From Denitrobaculum tricleocarpae (GTDB lineage: Bacteria; Pseudomonadota; Alphaproteobacteria; Kiloniellales; Kiloniellaceae): a stretch of 64,000 bases of DNA. Shown here in pieces: positions 10,411-20,711 of the stretch; the stretch's first letter is position 1; each line of letters begins with the position of its first letter. Location of the stretch: positions 124,001 through 188,000 of the forward strand of contig NZ_ML660059.1 in assembly GCF_007004665.1 (NCBI RefSeq). Direction: 5' to 3'. Both the position numbers and the translations under genes were made by a program. The notes under the pieces were generated by a model, which did not search any database, was not told where the DNA came from, and saw only the letters and a program-made list of their open reading frames with translations.

Positions 10411-11144
10411 CGACCGAGATCCCAAAACGGGCCATGGTGCTGGCGGCAGGCCTGGGGACGCGTATGAAGATGCTCACCGAGAACCTGCCGAAACCGCTGG
10501 TCGAAGTGTCGGGCCAGGCTATGCTGGATACCATTCTGGACCGCGTCGAAGCCGCCGGCATCCAGGAGGTGGTGATCAACCTGCACTACCTGGGCGAGCA
10601 GATCGTCGCGCACCTGGAAGGGCGGCCTTCGCCGAAAATCCTCTACTCCCGCGAGGAGGAACTGCTGGAAACGGGCGGCGGTGTCAAAAAGGCGTTGCCT
10701 CTGCTGGGCGAAGATCCCTTTTTCGTGACCAATGGCGATGTCTGCTGGCTGGACGGTTACGCGTCGGCCCTGGAGCGTTTGGCTGAGCAGTGGAACGAAG
10801 GCGAGATGGATGGGCTCCTGCTGCTGCATCCCACGGTGTACGCCTTCGGATACGACGGTGTGGGCGACTTCCATATGGATGCGGCGGGACGGATATCACG
10901 CCGCAAGGAGCGCGGCGTGGCTCCCTTTATCTACGCCGGGATCCAGATCCTGCATCCCCGCTTTTTTGACGATGCGCCCGACGGTCCCTTTTCGCTGAAC
11001 CTGCTGTATGATCGCGCTATCGAGAATGAGCGTCTCTTCGGTATTCGCCACGACGGCGAATGGTTCCACATCGGAACTCCGGAACAGCTGCGCGAGACCG
11101 AATGGGCCCTGAAGGAACTCTCGTTCTCGTCGGTACAGACCTGA
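10407..11144 (+). CDS. murU: N-acetylmuramate alpha-1-phosphate uridylyltransferase
   Basis: A 245-residue nucleotidyltransferase with the N-terminal signature MVLAAGLGTRMKMLTENLPKP, the metal-site region FVTNGDVCWLDG and a C-terminal segment IGTPEQLRETEWAL. It would convert MurNAc-1-phosphate, the AmgK product, to UDP-MurNAc. It overlaps amgK by four bases. Confidence 0.9.
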   Translation: MTTEIPKRAMVLAAGLGTRMKMLTENLPKPLVEVSGQAMLDTILDRVEAAGIQEVVINLHYLGEQIVAHLEGRPSPKILYSREEELLETGGGVKKALPLLGEDPFFVTNGDVCWLDGYASALERLAEQWNEGEMDGLLLLHPTVYAFGYDGVGDFHMDAAGRISRRKERGVAPFIYAGIQILHPRFFDDAPDGPFSLNLLYDRAIENERLFGIRHDGEWFHIGTPEQLRETEWALKELSFSSVQT

Positions 11145-11180
11145 GCAACAAGGTGGCGTCGCGATGATCCCACGAGCCGG

Positions 11181-14100
11181 ATGAGCACAGCAGACCCGAA
11201 GGTTCTGAACATCCCCGCGGGCGTCGCCTTTGCCGACGCTCTGGCAGAGGGCGTGATCCAGCGCTGGGGTCACGATCCGCTTACGCTTGCCAAGGTCAGG
11301 ATCCTGCTGCCCAACCGGCGCGCCTGCCGGGTACTGCAGGAGGCCTTTCTGCGGATCTCCCAGGCCCGTGCGCTCCTGTTGCCGCGGCTCATGCCCCTGG
11401 GTGATCTGGATGCGGACGAGCTGGAACTGACCAGCGGCGATGTGACGGTGGATGCCAGTGCCGAGACCGAGATTCCACCGGCCATCCCACCCCTGCGGCG
11501 GCAACTTCTGCTGGCCCGGCTGATCATGAAATGGGGCGAAGTGGCGGCCGCCGACGACGGGATCGACGCGCCGAGCGAGGATCAGGCCGTACGTCTCGCC
11601 GCAGAGCTTGCGAGCCTTTTGGATCAGGTCGAGACCGAGGGTCTGGATCTGCGCGATCTGAAAAACCTGGTCCCGCAGGAATATGCCAGCCATTGGCAGA
11701 TCACGCTCGATTTCCTCGAAATCCTCTCGGCGCAATGGCCTGCGATCCAAGCCGAAGCCGGTTGCGTCGGGATCGCCGAGCGGCGGCGTCTCCTGCTTGA
11801 AGCGCAGGCCGCCGCCTGGCAGGAGATCCCGCCGGATTTCCCCATTGTGGTGGCCGGTTCCACCGGTTCGATCCCTGCCACAGCGGCCCTTATAAAAGTC
11901 ATCTCAAGCCTGCCGCAGGGCTACGTTGTCCTGCCGGGTGCAGACTTGAAAGCCGGCGAAAGGGCCTGGCAGGCGATCGGAACCGACCCGAGCCATCCGC
12001 AGTATGGCCTGCATCATCTGCTTGCGCGCCTGGAGACCGATCGAAATGATGTCGGAGCCTGGAGCACGAGGGAAGAGAGCGCCGCCGCGCAAGAGCGCGC
12101 AGGTCTGCTCGCCACGGCATTGCTGCCCGCCGACGTGACGCCGGAGTGGCTGGATGCCATCGAAAGCATGCCAAGCGAGGACATCGCAGCCGCGCTGGAG
12201 CCCTTGCAAAGGATCGACTGCCCGGGCGCATCCGAGGAAGCGATGGTCATCGCCCTCTTGATGCGGGAGAGCCTCGAGGAAGACGGACGGCGCGCGGCTC
12301 TGGTGACACCGGATCGCGCCCTGGCGCGACGGGTTGCGACCGAACTCGGACGCTGGGGCCTGACCGTTGACGATTCCGCAGGACAACCCCTTGCCACGTC
12401 ACTCGCCGGAAGCTTCCTGCGGCTTACCGCAGAAATGATCGCAGGCAAACTGGAACCCCTCGCAACCCTCGCGGCTTTGAAGCACCCCATGGCGTCCGGC
12501 GGCCTGTCCCGGGAGCGTTATCTGGACAGGCTACGCCAGATGGAAAAGCTGGTCTGGCGCGGCGTACGTCCCGCCCCTGGTTTCTCCGGCCTCCTCGCCA
12601 GCCTTGACGAAGTCAGCGGTAATCCGAAGCAGGATGAGCAAAAGGCGGACTGTCGGCGCTTTGTCGAATGGCTCGCCCAAACCGCCGCTGATTTCGACCA
12701 GACCCTCGAGGCGGCCGAGAACCTCGAGAATATCATCGACGCGCACATTGCCTTCATGGAAGCCCTGGCGGCGAGCGATTCGGAAAGCGGCGCAGAACGC
12801 ATCTGGCTCGGCGAGGCGGGGGCGGCGCTGGCCAACTTCGTCGATGAACTGCGCGACGCCGCCAACAGCCTGCCTTACGTCTCGCGCTGGCGCTATCCCG
12901 CGCTGTTGAGCAGTCTGCTGGAAGGCCGGGTCGTGCGCCAGTCCTTCAGCAGTCATCCCAGGCTTTCGATCCTCGGACCCCTGGAAGCGCGGCTGCTGCA
13001 CCCGGACGTGATGATCCTGGGTGGCCTCAACGAAGGCACTTGGCCCATGGAAGTGGACTCGGGCCCCTGGCTCAGCCGGCCCATGCGCGCGGACTTCAAC
13101 CTGCCCTCGCCGGAGCGCCGGATCGGCCTCTCCGCCCACGATTTCGCGCAGGCGGCCTCGGCGCCGAGGGTCTATATCACCCGCGCCACACGCGTTGACG
13201 GCACACCGACCGTACCCTCGCGGTGGCTTTTGCGGCTGGATGCTCTGCTCCAGGGCCTCGGCATTTCGGAAGCACTCACCAGCGAGGCACCGGACTGGCT
13301 GGCCTGGGCGGAGATGCTTGATAAGCCGGACCGGACCTCCCGTGGCAAACCACCTGCGCCCCGGCCGCCCCTCGCCGCACGGCCGCGCCGGCTCTCGGTT
13401 ACCCGGATCGAAACCTGGCGGCGCGATCCCTATGCGCTCTATGCCCGTGAGATCCTGCGGCTCCGTCCGCTGGATCCCATCGATGCCGATCCCGGTGGCG
13501 CGGAAAAGGGCACGATCATACACGAAATTCTGGAACTCTTTCTGCAGGCCTATCCGGATCGCTGGCCCGCGGACCCCGAAGGAAAGCTGCTGGAGATCGG
13601 TGCGGAGGTTTTCGAGCGTGCCGCCGTGCGGCCCGGCCTGCGTGCGTTCTGGTGGCCCCGCTTTTTGAGGATCGCCGAATGGTTCGCCGGGGCCGAGGAG
13701 GCCTGGCGGGAACAGACCCGAAGATCATACCCGGAGGAAACCGGCAGACTGGTCCTGAGCGCGCCGGGCGGCGCCTTCGAACTTACGGCGAAAGCCGACC
13801 GTATCGATGCTCTGCGGGATGGCGGCTTCGCCATTCTCGACTACAAAACCGGCCGTATCCCGACGGATCCGGAAGTCGAGATGGGATATGCGCCCCAACT
13901 GCCGCTTGAAGCGGCGATGTTCAACGCAGGCGCCTTTGGTGATCTGCGCGGCGAGGTCACCCATCTGAGCTACTGGCGTCTTACCGGGGGCACCACCGCG
14001 GGCGAGATGAAACCGCTCAAACAATCCGCCGCAGACTCTGCGGAAGCCGCGATCACGGGACTGACAAGCCTGATCACCCGCTTCGACAATCCCGAAACGC

Positions 14101-14204
14101 CTTATCCCGCGCAGCCGCGTCACGACCGGCGCCTGCGCTTTAACGACTACGCCCATCTTGCGCGTATTAAAGAGTGGACAGCCGGCGAAGGAGGCTCGGA
14201 CTGA
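11181..14204 (+). CDS. addB: Double-strand break repair protein AddB
   Basis: A 1007-residue AddB of the alphaproteobacterial type. It has an inactivated helicase-like N-terminal half, then LGGLNEGTWPMEVDSGPWLSRP at about residues 614-635, and a C-terminal PD-(D/E)XK nuclease (EKGTIIHEILELFL near 775 and AILDYKTGR near 885). It forms the AddAB helicase-nuclease that resects broken ends for RecA. The stop overlaps the addA start as TGATG. Confidence 0.95.
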   Translation: MSTADPKVLNIPAGVAFADALAEGVIQRWGHDPLTLAKVRILLPNRRACRVLQEAFLRISQARALLLPRLMPLGDLDADELELTSGDVTVDASAETEIPPAIPPLRRQLLLARLIMKWGEVAAADDGIDAPSEDQAVRLAAELASLLDQVETEGLDLRDLKNLVPQEYASHWQITLDFLEILSAQWPAIQAEAGCVGIAERRRLLLEAQAAAWQEIPPDFPIVVAGSTGSIPATAALIKVISSLPQGYVVLPGADLKAGERAWQAIGTDPSHPQYGLHHLLARLETDRNDVGAWSTREESAAAQERAGLLATALLPADVTPEWLDAIESMPSEDIAAALEPLQRIDCPGASEEAMVIALLMRESLEEDGRRAALVTPDRALARRVATELGRWGLTVDDSAGQPLATSLAGSFLRLTAEMIAGKLEPLATLAALKHPMASGGLSRERYLDRLRQMEKLVWRGVRPAPGFSGLLASLDEVSGNPKQDEQKADCRRFVEWLAQTAADFDQTLEAAENLENIIDAHIAFMEALAASDSESGAERIWLGEAGAALANFVDELRDAANSLPYVSRWRYPALLSSLLEGRVVRQSFSSHPRLSILGPLEARLLHPDVMILGGLNEGTWPMEVDSGPWLSRPMRADFNLPSPERRIGLSAHDFAQAASAPRVYITRATRVDGTPTVPSRWLLRLDALLQGLGISEALTSEAPDWLAWAEMLDKPDRTSRGKPPAPRPPLAARPRRLSVTRIETWRRDPYALYAREILRLRPLDPIDADPGGAEKGTIIHEILELFLQAYPDRWPADPEGKLLEIGAEVFERAAVRPGLRAFWWPRFLRIAEWFAGAEEAWREQTRRSYPEETGRLVLSAPGGAFELTAKADRIDALRDGGFAILDYKTGRIPTDPEVEMGYAPQLPLEAAMFNAGAFGDLRGEVTHLSYWRLTGGTTAGEMKPLKQSAADSAEAAITGLTSLITRFDNPETPYPAQPRHDRRLRFNDYAHLARIKEWTAGEGGSD

Positions 14205-17200
14205 TGGCCCCCGCGGACAGCAGAGACCTCTTCAACGTCGGGATTTCGCAGCAGAGCGACAGGATCAAGCAGAGCGCCTCCCTTGCCCAGCGCCGGGCGG
14301 CCTCTCCCGCATCTTCCGTTTGGGTGGCGGCCTCCGCCGGTACAGGCAAAACCAAGGTGCTGACCGACCGGGTCCTCAGTCTCTTGCTCGAAGGCACCGC
14401 CCCGCCGCGCATTCTCTGTCTGACCTTCACGAAAGCCGCCGCCGCCGAGATGTCGAACCGGCTGGCCCTGCGGCTCGCGCGCTGGGCAACCCTGGAAGAG
14501 ACGGCCCTGGCCAGAGAACTGCTGTCCCTGACCGGGTACACGCCTGACGACGCGCTGATCGAAACTGCGCGCCAGCTTTTTGCCCGTGTCCTCGATGCAC
14601 CGGGTGGCATGAAGATTCTGACCATCCATTCTTTCTGCCAGTCGCTGCTCGGACGTTTTCCGCTGGAGGCAGGCGTGGCGCCGCATTTCCAGGTCCTCGA
14701 TGACCGCTCCGCCGAGGAGCTTTTGCTGCAGGCGCGCGAGGTGATCCTGACCAAGGCCGGACAGACTCCGCAGGACCCGCTGGGCCGGGCGCTGACGGAA
14801 ATCGCAACCCATGCGCAGGAACAGGGATTCGGGGATCTGATCGCGGAACTGATCATGGCGCGTGGACGGCTGAGACAGAGCCTGCAACGGCACGGCGGAC
14901 TCGCAAGCCTGATCACGGCGATATACGCTTGTCTGGGTGTGAAAGAGAACGAAACCGCGGATGACCTGCTCGCCCAAGCCCTTCAGGATGAGGCCCTGGA
15001 CCTGATCGGTTTGCGCCTCGCCTGCGATGCCTTCTCCGCCGGTTCAAAGACTGATATCGCCAAGGGGGAGACCCTCGCGGCCTGGCTCGCGAGCGGCTTG
15101 AAAGACCGGGTCGCAGGTTTCGACGCCTATGCTTCGATCTTCACGACCAAGAAGCGGGAGGTGGCGAAACGCCTGCTGACCAAGGGCGCAGCAGCGGCCG
15201 TTCCCAGCGCCCTGCCTGTTCTCGAAGTCGAGGCCCAACGTATTCTCGAGGTTCAAAAGCGGCTTGATGCGCTCGCGGTGGCGCATAAATCGGTGGCCCT
15301 GCTGCGTCTGGGTGCGGAGATGCTGACGCTTTACGAGGCCCTGAAATCCAACCGGGCCCTCCTCGACTACGACGACCTGATCTTTCATACCCGCGATCTG
15401 CTGCAACGTCCCGAAGTCGCCCCCTGGGTGCTCTTCAAACTCGACGGCGGTCTGGACCATATTCTGGTCGACGAAGCGCAGGACACGAACCCGGATCAAT
15501 GGGCGGTCATCCGAAGCCTTGCCGATGAGTTTTTTCAGGGCGAGAGCGCCCGCGAGGACAATAGAACGCTTTTTGTCGTGGGCGACGCAAAACAGTCGAT
15601 CTACAGTTTTCAGCGTGCCGATCCCGCCGCCTTCGAGGCCATGCGCGGTTATTTTGCACAGCGTGTCCTTGACGCCGGGCAAAGTTGGGATGAGGTGGGG
15701 CTGGGCGTTTCTTTCCGCTCCACCTCTGCCGTTCTAAGCTCGGTCGATGAGGTTTTCGCGCAACCGGAGGCCCTCGACGGCGTACGCTTCGGTGAGGAGT
15801 TGATCGAGCATCTTCCGGCGCGTGTGGGGCAGGGCGGACGCGTCGACATCTGGCCGCCCGTCGATCCGCAGGAAGAAACCCAGCCTGAACCCTGGGAACT
15901 GCCTGTCGCCGGGCAGCGGCTCAATTCGCCACGCAGCCGCTTGGCCCGCCTCGTCGCCCATAAGATTCATCATTGGACCCTTTCCAAGGCCGGCGCGGAG
16001 GATCCGGAGTCCTGGCTGGCCTCCAAGAATCGCCGGATGGATCCCGGCGACCTGCTGGTCCTGGTGCGCCGCCGAAACGACTTTGTCGAGGAACTGGTGC
16101 GTGAACTTAAGACGCTCCAAGTCCCCGTGGCCGGCGTCGACCGCATGGTCCTGACCGATCAGCTCGCGGTCATGGATCTGATTGCCTTGGGCCGCGTCCT
16201 GCTTTTGCCCGAGGACGATTTGACCTTGGCGACGGTCCTCAAGGGGCCCTTGCTCGATCTCAGCGAAGAACAGCTCTTTGCGCTGGCCCATGGCCGGGAG
16301 GCCTCACTCTGGTCGGCACTCAGGGAACGCGCTGCAAAGGAGCCTGCGTTCCAAGCCGCCCGCAACAGACTTGAGATGCTTCTCGCGCGTGCCGAAAACG
16401 TTCGGCCTTTTGAACTCTTTGCCGAGATTCTCGGGCCCCTTGGCGGGCGTAAAGCCCTGGTTGCCAGGCTGGGTCCGGACGCCAACGATCCGATCGATGA
16501 ATTTCTGAACCTTGCGCTCAACTACGAGCGCGAGCAGACACCGACGCTCGAGGGTTTTCTCCACTGGCTGGAACGCGGCGAACAGGAAATCAAACGCGAT
16601 ATGGAGCATGGCGGCGGGGCAGTCCGTGTCATGACGGTTCATGGTTCGAAGGGCCTGCAGGCACCCGTCGTCTTTCTGCCCGATACGCTGCAGGGTCCCC
16701 TGCCACATCGTGGACTGATCTGGCTGAAGAACGAGGGAGATCTGCCGATCTGGTCGCTGGGTCAGGACTTTGCCGGTCTCGCCGAGTCCTCGGCCCGGCG
16801 CGCCATCGCGCAGGCCAATACCCGTGAGTACAAACGCCTGCTCTACGTGGCGATGACCCGGGCGGAAGACAGGCTGTTGCTCTGCGGGTGGAACGATAAG
16901 CGGCGCACGCCTCCTGACGACTGCTGGTACAACCTGGTGCAGTCGGGAATCGCGCCTCTGGCCGAGGAAGTCGAGTACGATTTCTCGCGCAGTATTGCCG
17001 AGGGGTGGTCGGGCACAGGCTGGCGCCTGGAGAGTCCGCAAGCCGCGGCAACGGAGAGCAGGAGCAGCTCCGCAGAAGTTCGGCGCAGTCCGGTAAAGCT
17101 GCCGGCCTGGGCGCAGGCACAGCCACCTGCAGAACCCTCACCACCGCGGCCTCTTGCCCCCTCCCGCCCGTCGGAAGTCGAGCCCGCCGTGCGCTCGCCC

Positions 17201-17743
17201 CTGGGCCTTGACCGCGGCAAACAATTCCGCAGAGGCCGCCTGATCCACCGTCTTCTGCAGACCCTGCCCGAGCTGCCTTTCGATCAGCGGACCGAGGCCG
17301 GCCACCGGTTTCTCGCACGCGCGCTCCATGACCTGACCGACGCGCAACAGGCCGAAATCCTCTCAGAGACTCTTGAAGTCATCGACGATCCACGTTTCAG
17401 CGCCCTTTTCGGCCCGGGCAGTCAGGCAGAGGTCCCCGTGGTCGGTGTGATTCCCGAAAGCCGAAAATCCGGCAAGCCGCGCAGCGCAGAGGTTATCTCC
17501 GGACAGGTTGACCGTCTGCTCGTGACGGATGAAAAAGTCTGGATCATTGACTACAAGACCAATCGGCCGCCACCTGTAGACCCCAAAGAGGTACCTGTTA
17601 TCTATTTGAAACAAATGGCGTCTTACCAGGCGGTCCTGAAGCAGATCTATCCGGACAAGCAAATTGAAAGCCTGTTGCTCTGGACAGATGGCCCGCGTCT
17701 CATGCATCTCAGCGATGCTCTGCTTGCGGATCACGCGCCTTGA
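14204..17743 (+). CDS. addA: Double-strand break repair helicase AddA
   Basis: A UvrD/Rep superfamily 1 helicase with a C-terminal nuclease, 1179 residues. Motifs include Walker A ASAGTGKTKVLTDRVL (about residues 46-61), the Walker B/DEAQ region ILVDEAQDTNPDQW, VVGDAKQSIYSFQRADP, VMTVHGSKGLQAPVVF, YVAMTRAEDRLLL, and the nuclease motif VWIIDYKTNRPPP near the end. ATG 14204 is preceded by GAAGGAGG at 14187-14194 and overlaps addB by one base. An upstream GTG at 14174 is less likely. Confidence 0.96.
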   Translation: MAPADSRDLFNVGISQQSDRIKQSASLAQRRAASPASSVWVAASAGTGKTKVLTDRVLSLLLEGTAPPRILCLTFTKAAAAEMSNRLALRLARWATLEETALARELLSLTGYTPDDALIETARQLFARVLDAPGGMKILTIHSFCQSLLGRFPLEAGVAPHFQVLDDRSAEELLLQAREVILTKAGQTPQDPLGRALTEIATHAQEQGFGDLIAELIMARGRLRQSLQRHGGLASLITAIYACLGVKENETADDLLAQALQDEALDLIGLRLACDAFSAGSKTDIAKGETLAAWLASGLKDRVAGFDAYASIFTTKKREVAKRLLTKGAAAAVPSALPVLEVEAQRILEVQKRLDALAVAHKSVALLRLGAEMLTLYEALKSNRALLDYDDLIFHTRDLLQRPEVAPWVLFKLDGGLDHILVDEAQDTNPDQWAVIRSLADEFFQGESAREDNRTLFVVGDAKQSIYSFQRADPAAFEAMRGYFAQRVLDAGQSWDEVGLGVSFRSTSAVLSSVDEVFAQPEALDGVRFGEELIEHLPARVGQGGRVDIWPPVDPQEETQPEPWELPVAGQRLNSPRSRLARLVAHKIHHWTLSKAGAEDPESWLASKNRRMDPGDLLVLVRRRNDFVEELVRELKTLQVPVAGVDRMVLTDQLAVMDLIALGRVLLLPEDDLTLATVLKGPLLDLSEEQLFALAHGREASLWSALRERAAKEPAFQAARNRLEMLLARAENVRPFELFAEILGPLGGRKALVARLGPDANDPIDEFLNLALNYEREQTPTLEGFLHWLERGEQEIKRDMEHGGGAVRVMTVHGSKGLQAPVVFLPDTLQGPLPHRGLIWLKNEGDLPIWSLGQDFAGLAESSARRAIAQANTREYKRLLYVAMTRAEDRLLLCGWNDKRRTPPDDCWYNLVQSGIAPLAEEVEYDFSRSIAEGWSGTGWRLESPQAAATESRSSSAEVRRSPVKLPAWAQAQPPAEPSPPRPLAPSRPSEVEPAVRSPLGLDRGKQFRRGRLIHRLLQTLPELPFDQRTEAGHRFLARALHDLTDAQQAEILSETLEVIDDPRFSALFGPGSQAEVPVVGVIPESRKSGKPRSAEVISGQVDRLLVTDEKVWIIDYKTNRPPPVDPKEVPVIYLKQMASYQAVLKQIYPDKQIESLLLWTDGPRLMHLSDALLADHAP

Positions 17744-17831
17744 CGGCGTGCCCCCCCGCTCCCTACATTTGAAACATGCTCGCGCAGTGGACCGGTGAGT
17801 CCGGCGCCAACAACAGGTCATAGAGGTTACA

Positions 17832-18152
17832 ATGGTTACCAGTCCCGTCAGTGATTCTTCCTTCGAAGTCGATGTTATTAAGGCGGATGGACCCGTTCTC
17901 GTGGATTTCTGGGCCGAATGGTGCGGCCCGTGCAAGATGATCGCGCCGGCGCTTGAAGAGATCGCTCAGGAAATGGACGGCCGCTTGACTGTCGCGAAGA
18001 TGAATATCGACGACAATCCGATGACGCCGCAAAAATATGGTGTGCGCGGTATCCCGACACTCATGCTGTTTAAAGACGGACAGGTGTCCGCGACGAAAAT
18101 CGGTATGGTCGCGAAAAACCAACTCATCGAATGGGTTGAAGAGGTCATCTGA
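17832..18152 (+). CDS. trxA: Thioredoxin
   Basis: A 106-residue thioredoxin with the redox motif WCGPC (residues 31-35), the cis-proline region [11 protein letters not shown], and family-standard length. It is a cytoplasmic disulfide reductant. It sits 88 bases after addA and is followed by a strong terminator, so it closes the plus-strand run. Confidence 0.96.
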   Translation: MVTSPVSDSSFEVDVIKADGPVLVDFWAEWCGPCKMIAPALEEIAQEMDGRLTVAKMNIDDNPMTPQKYGVRGIPTLMLFKDGQVSATKIGMVAKNQLIEWVEEVI

Positions 18153-18180
18153 CCCCTTCGCACCCGAGCTATCCAAAATG

Positions 18181-18217
18181 AAAACACCTCCGCTGTTCGC
18201 AACGGAGGTGTTTTTTT
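18181..18217. terminator. Terminator after trxA, likely bidirectional
   Basis: Stem CACCTCCG (18185-18192) pairs with CGGAGGTG (18203-18210), flanked by AAAA on the left and TTTTTTT on the right. The A-tract on the other side gives a T-tract on the minus strand, so it could also end transcripts from folC. Confidence 0.9.
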
Positions 18218-18234
18218 CGGCCGAATCCAGGATG

Positions 18235-18317
18235 GCTCTACATCATATAAGGTAGAGCAGATTCGCCGGTGCGGCGGATCACCGAAGGCGATTCCATCTA
18301 AACCGGATCTGCTCTAG
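18235..18317 (-). repeat. Dispersed palindromic repeat, copy 1 (at folC stop)
   Basis: Read on the minus strand this 83-base element begins CTAGAGCAGATCCGG and ends GATGTAGAGC. It is nearly identical to the first 80 or so bases of the element at 57199-57339, with about seven differences. Its core is a long imperfect palindrome (GAGCAGAT...ATCTGCTC, with an inner GGAATCGCC/GGCGATCC-type stem). The CTAG end contains the folC TAG stop codon. Confidence 0.85.
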
Positions 18318-19636
18318 GAATTATCCGCCAGGATATGTCCAGCCAGATAGAGCGAGCCGCAGACCAGAATACGTCCGCCCGGGAACCGCGCATTGATGTC
18401 GGAAATCGCCGCTTCGACAGAGGGGCTTGAGGTCGCGGCAAAGCCCTGTGCGACCGCATGGGATTTTGCCTCGTCAGCCGTCAGCGACGCTGTGGCATCC
18501 GGGATGGCGACCGCGTGAAGGCTGGATGCCTTTTCGGCGAGCGGCCGTACGAAATCCTCGGCGACTTTGGTGTTCAACATGCCGTAAATAAGATGCACAG
18601 GACGGTCATCCCACGCGGCAATGACCTCCGCCAGCGCTTCCCCCGCCGCCGCGTTGTGCCCGCCATCGATCCAGAGTTCCCAGCGGCGGTCCGCACCATC
18701 ACCGCCATCGGGTTCAACGCCTAACAGCTCCAGGAGCGGCCCTTTGGTCAGGCGCTGCATACGCGCGGGCCAGACAGCCCCTGTGATCCCCTCGGCAGTC
18801 TTCGGATGGAATTCGCCCAACTGCTCAGCACAAGCAACCGCCACAGCGGCATTGACGACCTGATGGGCCCCCGGGAGTGCAGGCGTCGGGTAATGGAAAG
18901 AGCCCTTGCGTCCCGAAAAACGGAAACCGTCTTCCAGAGCTTCAACGTCCCAATCGATGCCGCCCCGATAGAGAGACACGCCGAGTTCCGCCGCCTTGGC
19001 TTCAAACACAGCCATGACAGACGGTTCCTGCGGCGCAACCACACAGGGCACACCGGCCTTGAGAATCCCTGCCTTCTCGGCAGCAATTGTCTCTTTTTCA
19101 TTGCCCAGAAACTGCACGTGATCGATCGAGATCGGTGTGATCGCCGTCAAGCGCGGACGTTCCAGAACGTTCGTTGCGTCCAGGCGGCCGCCGAGACCGG
19201 TCTCAAGCAGCAGGACATCGGCCGGTGTTCTCGCGAACGCCAGAAAGGCGGCAACTGTCGTGATTTCAAAATAGGTAATGGACTCGCCGAGATTGGCCGT
19301 TTCGCATTCCTCAAGCAGCTCGACCAGCAAATCCTCGTCGATCAATTGACCATCGAGTTCAATCCGTTCGTGAAAACGAACCAGATGCGGTGACGTATAG
19401 GCGTGCACCCGATTGCTGCCCGCTTCCGGGTCACCTCCCAGCGCCAACATGGCGCGCAGGTAGGAAATCAGCGAACCCTTACCGTTCGTTCCCGCGACAT
19501 GGATGGTCGGAGGCAAACTCCGCTCCGGATGATCCAAGCGCTCCAGCAGCGTCTCCACTCGTCCGAGGGAGAGGTCGATGATCTTGGGATGAAGACGGGT
19601 AAGGCGCTCTAGGACCGCGTCACTCCGTCTTGCCAT
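18314..19636 (-). CDS. folC: Bifunctional folylpolyglutamate synthase / dihydrofolate synthase
   Basis: A 440-residue Mur-ligase-fold enzyme with the ATP loop HVAGTNGKGSLISYL, LLETGLGGRLDATNV, ITPISIDHVQFLG and LWIDGGHNAAAGEAL. It joins glutamate to dihydropteroate and extends folate tails. ATG 19636 is chosen: it overlaps the accD end by 17 bases, whereas the upstream ATG 19693 adds a lysine/proline-rich stretch inside accD. The TAG stop is provided by a dispersed repeat. It is the last gene of the trpF-trpB-trpA-accD-folC series. Confidence 0.95.
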   Translation of the reverse strand: MARRSDAVLERLTRLHPKIIDLSLGRVETLLERLDHPERSLPPTIHVAGTNGKGSLISYLRAMLALGGDPEAGSNRVHAYTSPHLVRFHERIELDGQLIDEDLLVELLEECETANLGESITYFEITTVAAFLAFARTPADVLLLETGLGGRLDATNVLERPRLTAITPISIDHVQFLGNEKETIAAEKAGILKAGVPCVVAPQEPSVMAVFEAKAAELGVSLYRGGIDWDVEALEDGFRFSGRKGSFHYPTPALPGAHQVVNAAVAVACAEQLGEFHPKTAEGITGAVWPARMQRLTKGPLLELLGVEPDGGDGADRRWELWIDGGHNAAAGEALAEVIAAWDDRPVHLIYGMLNTKVAEDFVRPLAEKASSLHAVAIPDATASLTADEAKSHAVAQGFAATSSPSVEAAISDINARFPGGRILVCGSLYLAGHILADNS

Positions 19637-20603
19637 CGGCGGACTCTTCCTTGCCGGACTCGGCTTTTTCTGGTTTTGGCTTAGGCTGGACATCGGCCTC
19701 GGGTTCCGAAGCGGCGTCCTCGCTCACCGGCAGCGTGACGATTTCAGCAGAGGGCGTCTTCACGCTCAGCAGGTTCAAGATCCGGCCCAGCGTAACCTTC
19801 AGTTCCTGCCGCGGCACGACCATGTCGACCATACCGTGATCGAGCAGATACTCGGCGCGCTGAAAACCCTCGGGCAGCGTCTCGCGGATGGTTTCTTCGA
19901 TCACCCGCTTGCCGGCAAAGCCGATGGTCGCGCCCGGCTCAGCAATCGCGATGTCGCCCAGCATGGCAAAAGACGCCGAAACACCGCCCGTCGTCGGATC
20001 GCTCAACAGCACGATGTAAGGGAGCCCGGCCTCCTTGACCAGATCCACGGCGATCACCGACCGCGGCATCTGCATCAGCGAGAGGATTCCCTCCTGCATG
20101 CGGGCACCACCCGATGCGGGGACCACGATCAGCGCTGCATTCTGCAGCACGGCCAGACGGGCCGCTGCCAAAAGGCCCTCTCCGACCGCCATGCCCATGG
20201 AACCGCCCATGAAACTGAAATTGAAGGCCGCAACCACAACACTGGAACCGCCGATTTCGCCGTGAGCGACAACGATGGCTTCCTTGTCCTCGTTCTTCGC
20301 CTGTGCTTCCTTCAAACGATCCGTGTAACGCTTACGGTCCCGGAACTTCAGCGGATCGACGATGGTTTCGGGCAGTTCGATCGCCTTGTAGGCGCTATCG
20401 TCGAAAAGCCAATCGAGACGCTGGCGCGCCGTGATACGAAGGTGATGATTGCAATGCGGGCAGACGCGCTGATTGGCCTCCAACTCCCGATGAAAAACCA
20501 TCTGCTCACAGCTTGGACACTTCTCCCAGAGATTATCGGGTACGTCCGGCTTGTTGACCAGAGCCCGGATTTTTGGGCGGACGAAGTTGGCAATCCAGTT
20601 CAT
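19620..20603 (-). CDS. accD: Acetyl-CoA carboxylase carboxyltransferase subunit beta
   Basis: A 327-residue AccD with an N-terminal zinc ribbon (CPSC near residue 28, CPHC near 48) and the carboxyltransferase core (GGARMQEGILSLMQM, LSDPTTGGVSASFAMLGD, GFAGKRVIEETI). With AccA it transfers carboxyl from biotin to acetyl-CoA. The last 40 or so residues are a charged Glu/Lys/Pro/Ala tail beyond the conserved core. The trpA-accD-folC neighbourhood is common in alphaproteobacteria. Confidence 0.96.
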   Translation of the reverse strand: MNWIANFVRPKIRALVNKPDVPDNLWEKCPSCEQMVFHRELEANQRVCPHCNHHLRITARQRLDWLFDDSAYKAIELPETIVDPLKFRDRKRYTDRLKEAQAKNEDKEAIVVAHGEIGGSSVVVAAFNFSFMGGSMGMAVGEGLLAAARLAVLQNAALIVVPASGGARMQEGILSLMQMPRSVIAVDLVKEAGLPYIVLLSDPTTGGVSASFAMLGDIAIAEPGATIGFAGKRVIEETIRETLPEGFQRAEYLLDHGMVDMVVPRQELKVTLGRILNLLSVKTPSAEIVTLPVSEDAASEPEADVQPKPKPEKAESGKEESADGKTE

Positions 20604-20711
20604 AGCGTTTCGTTTTCTATACTCAGGTGACTTTGCTTAGGCTATTTCGCTCAGCGTGGCGAACAAATTCTCACGAACGGCCGCTGACAGCTTCCTCTGC
20701 TTTTACATCCG

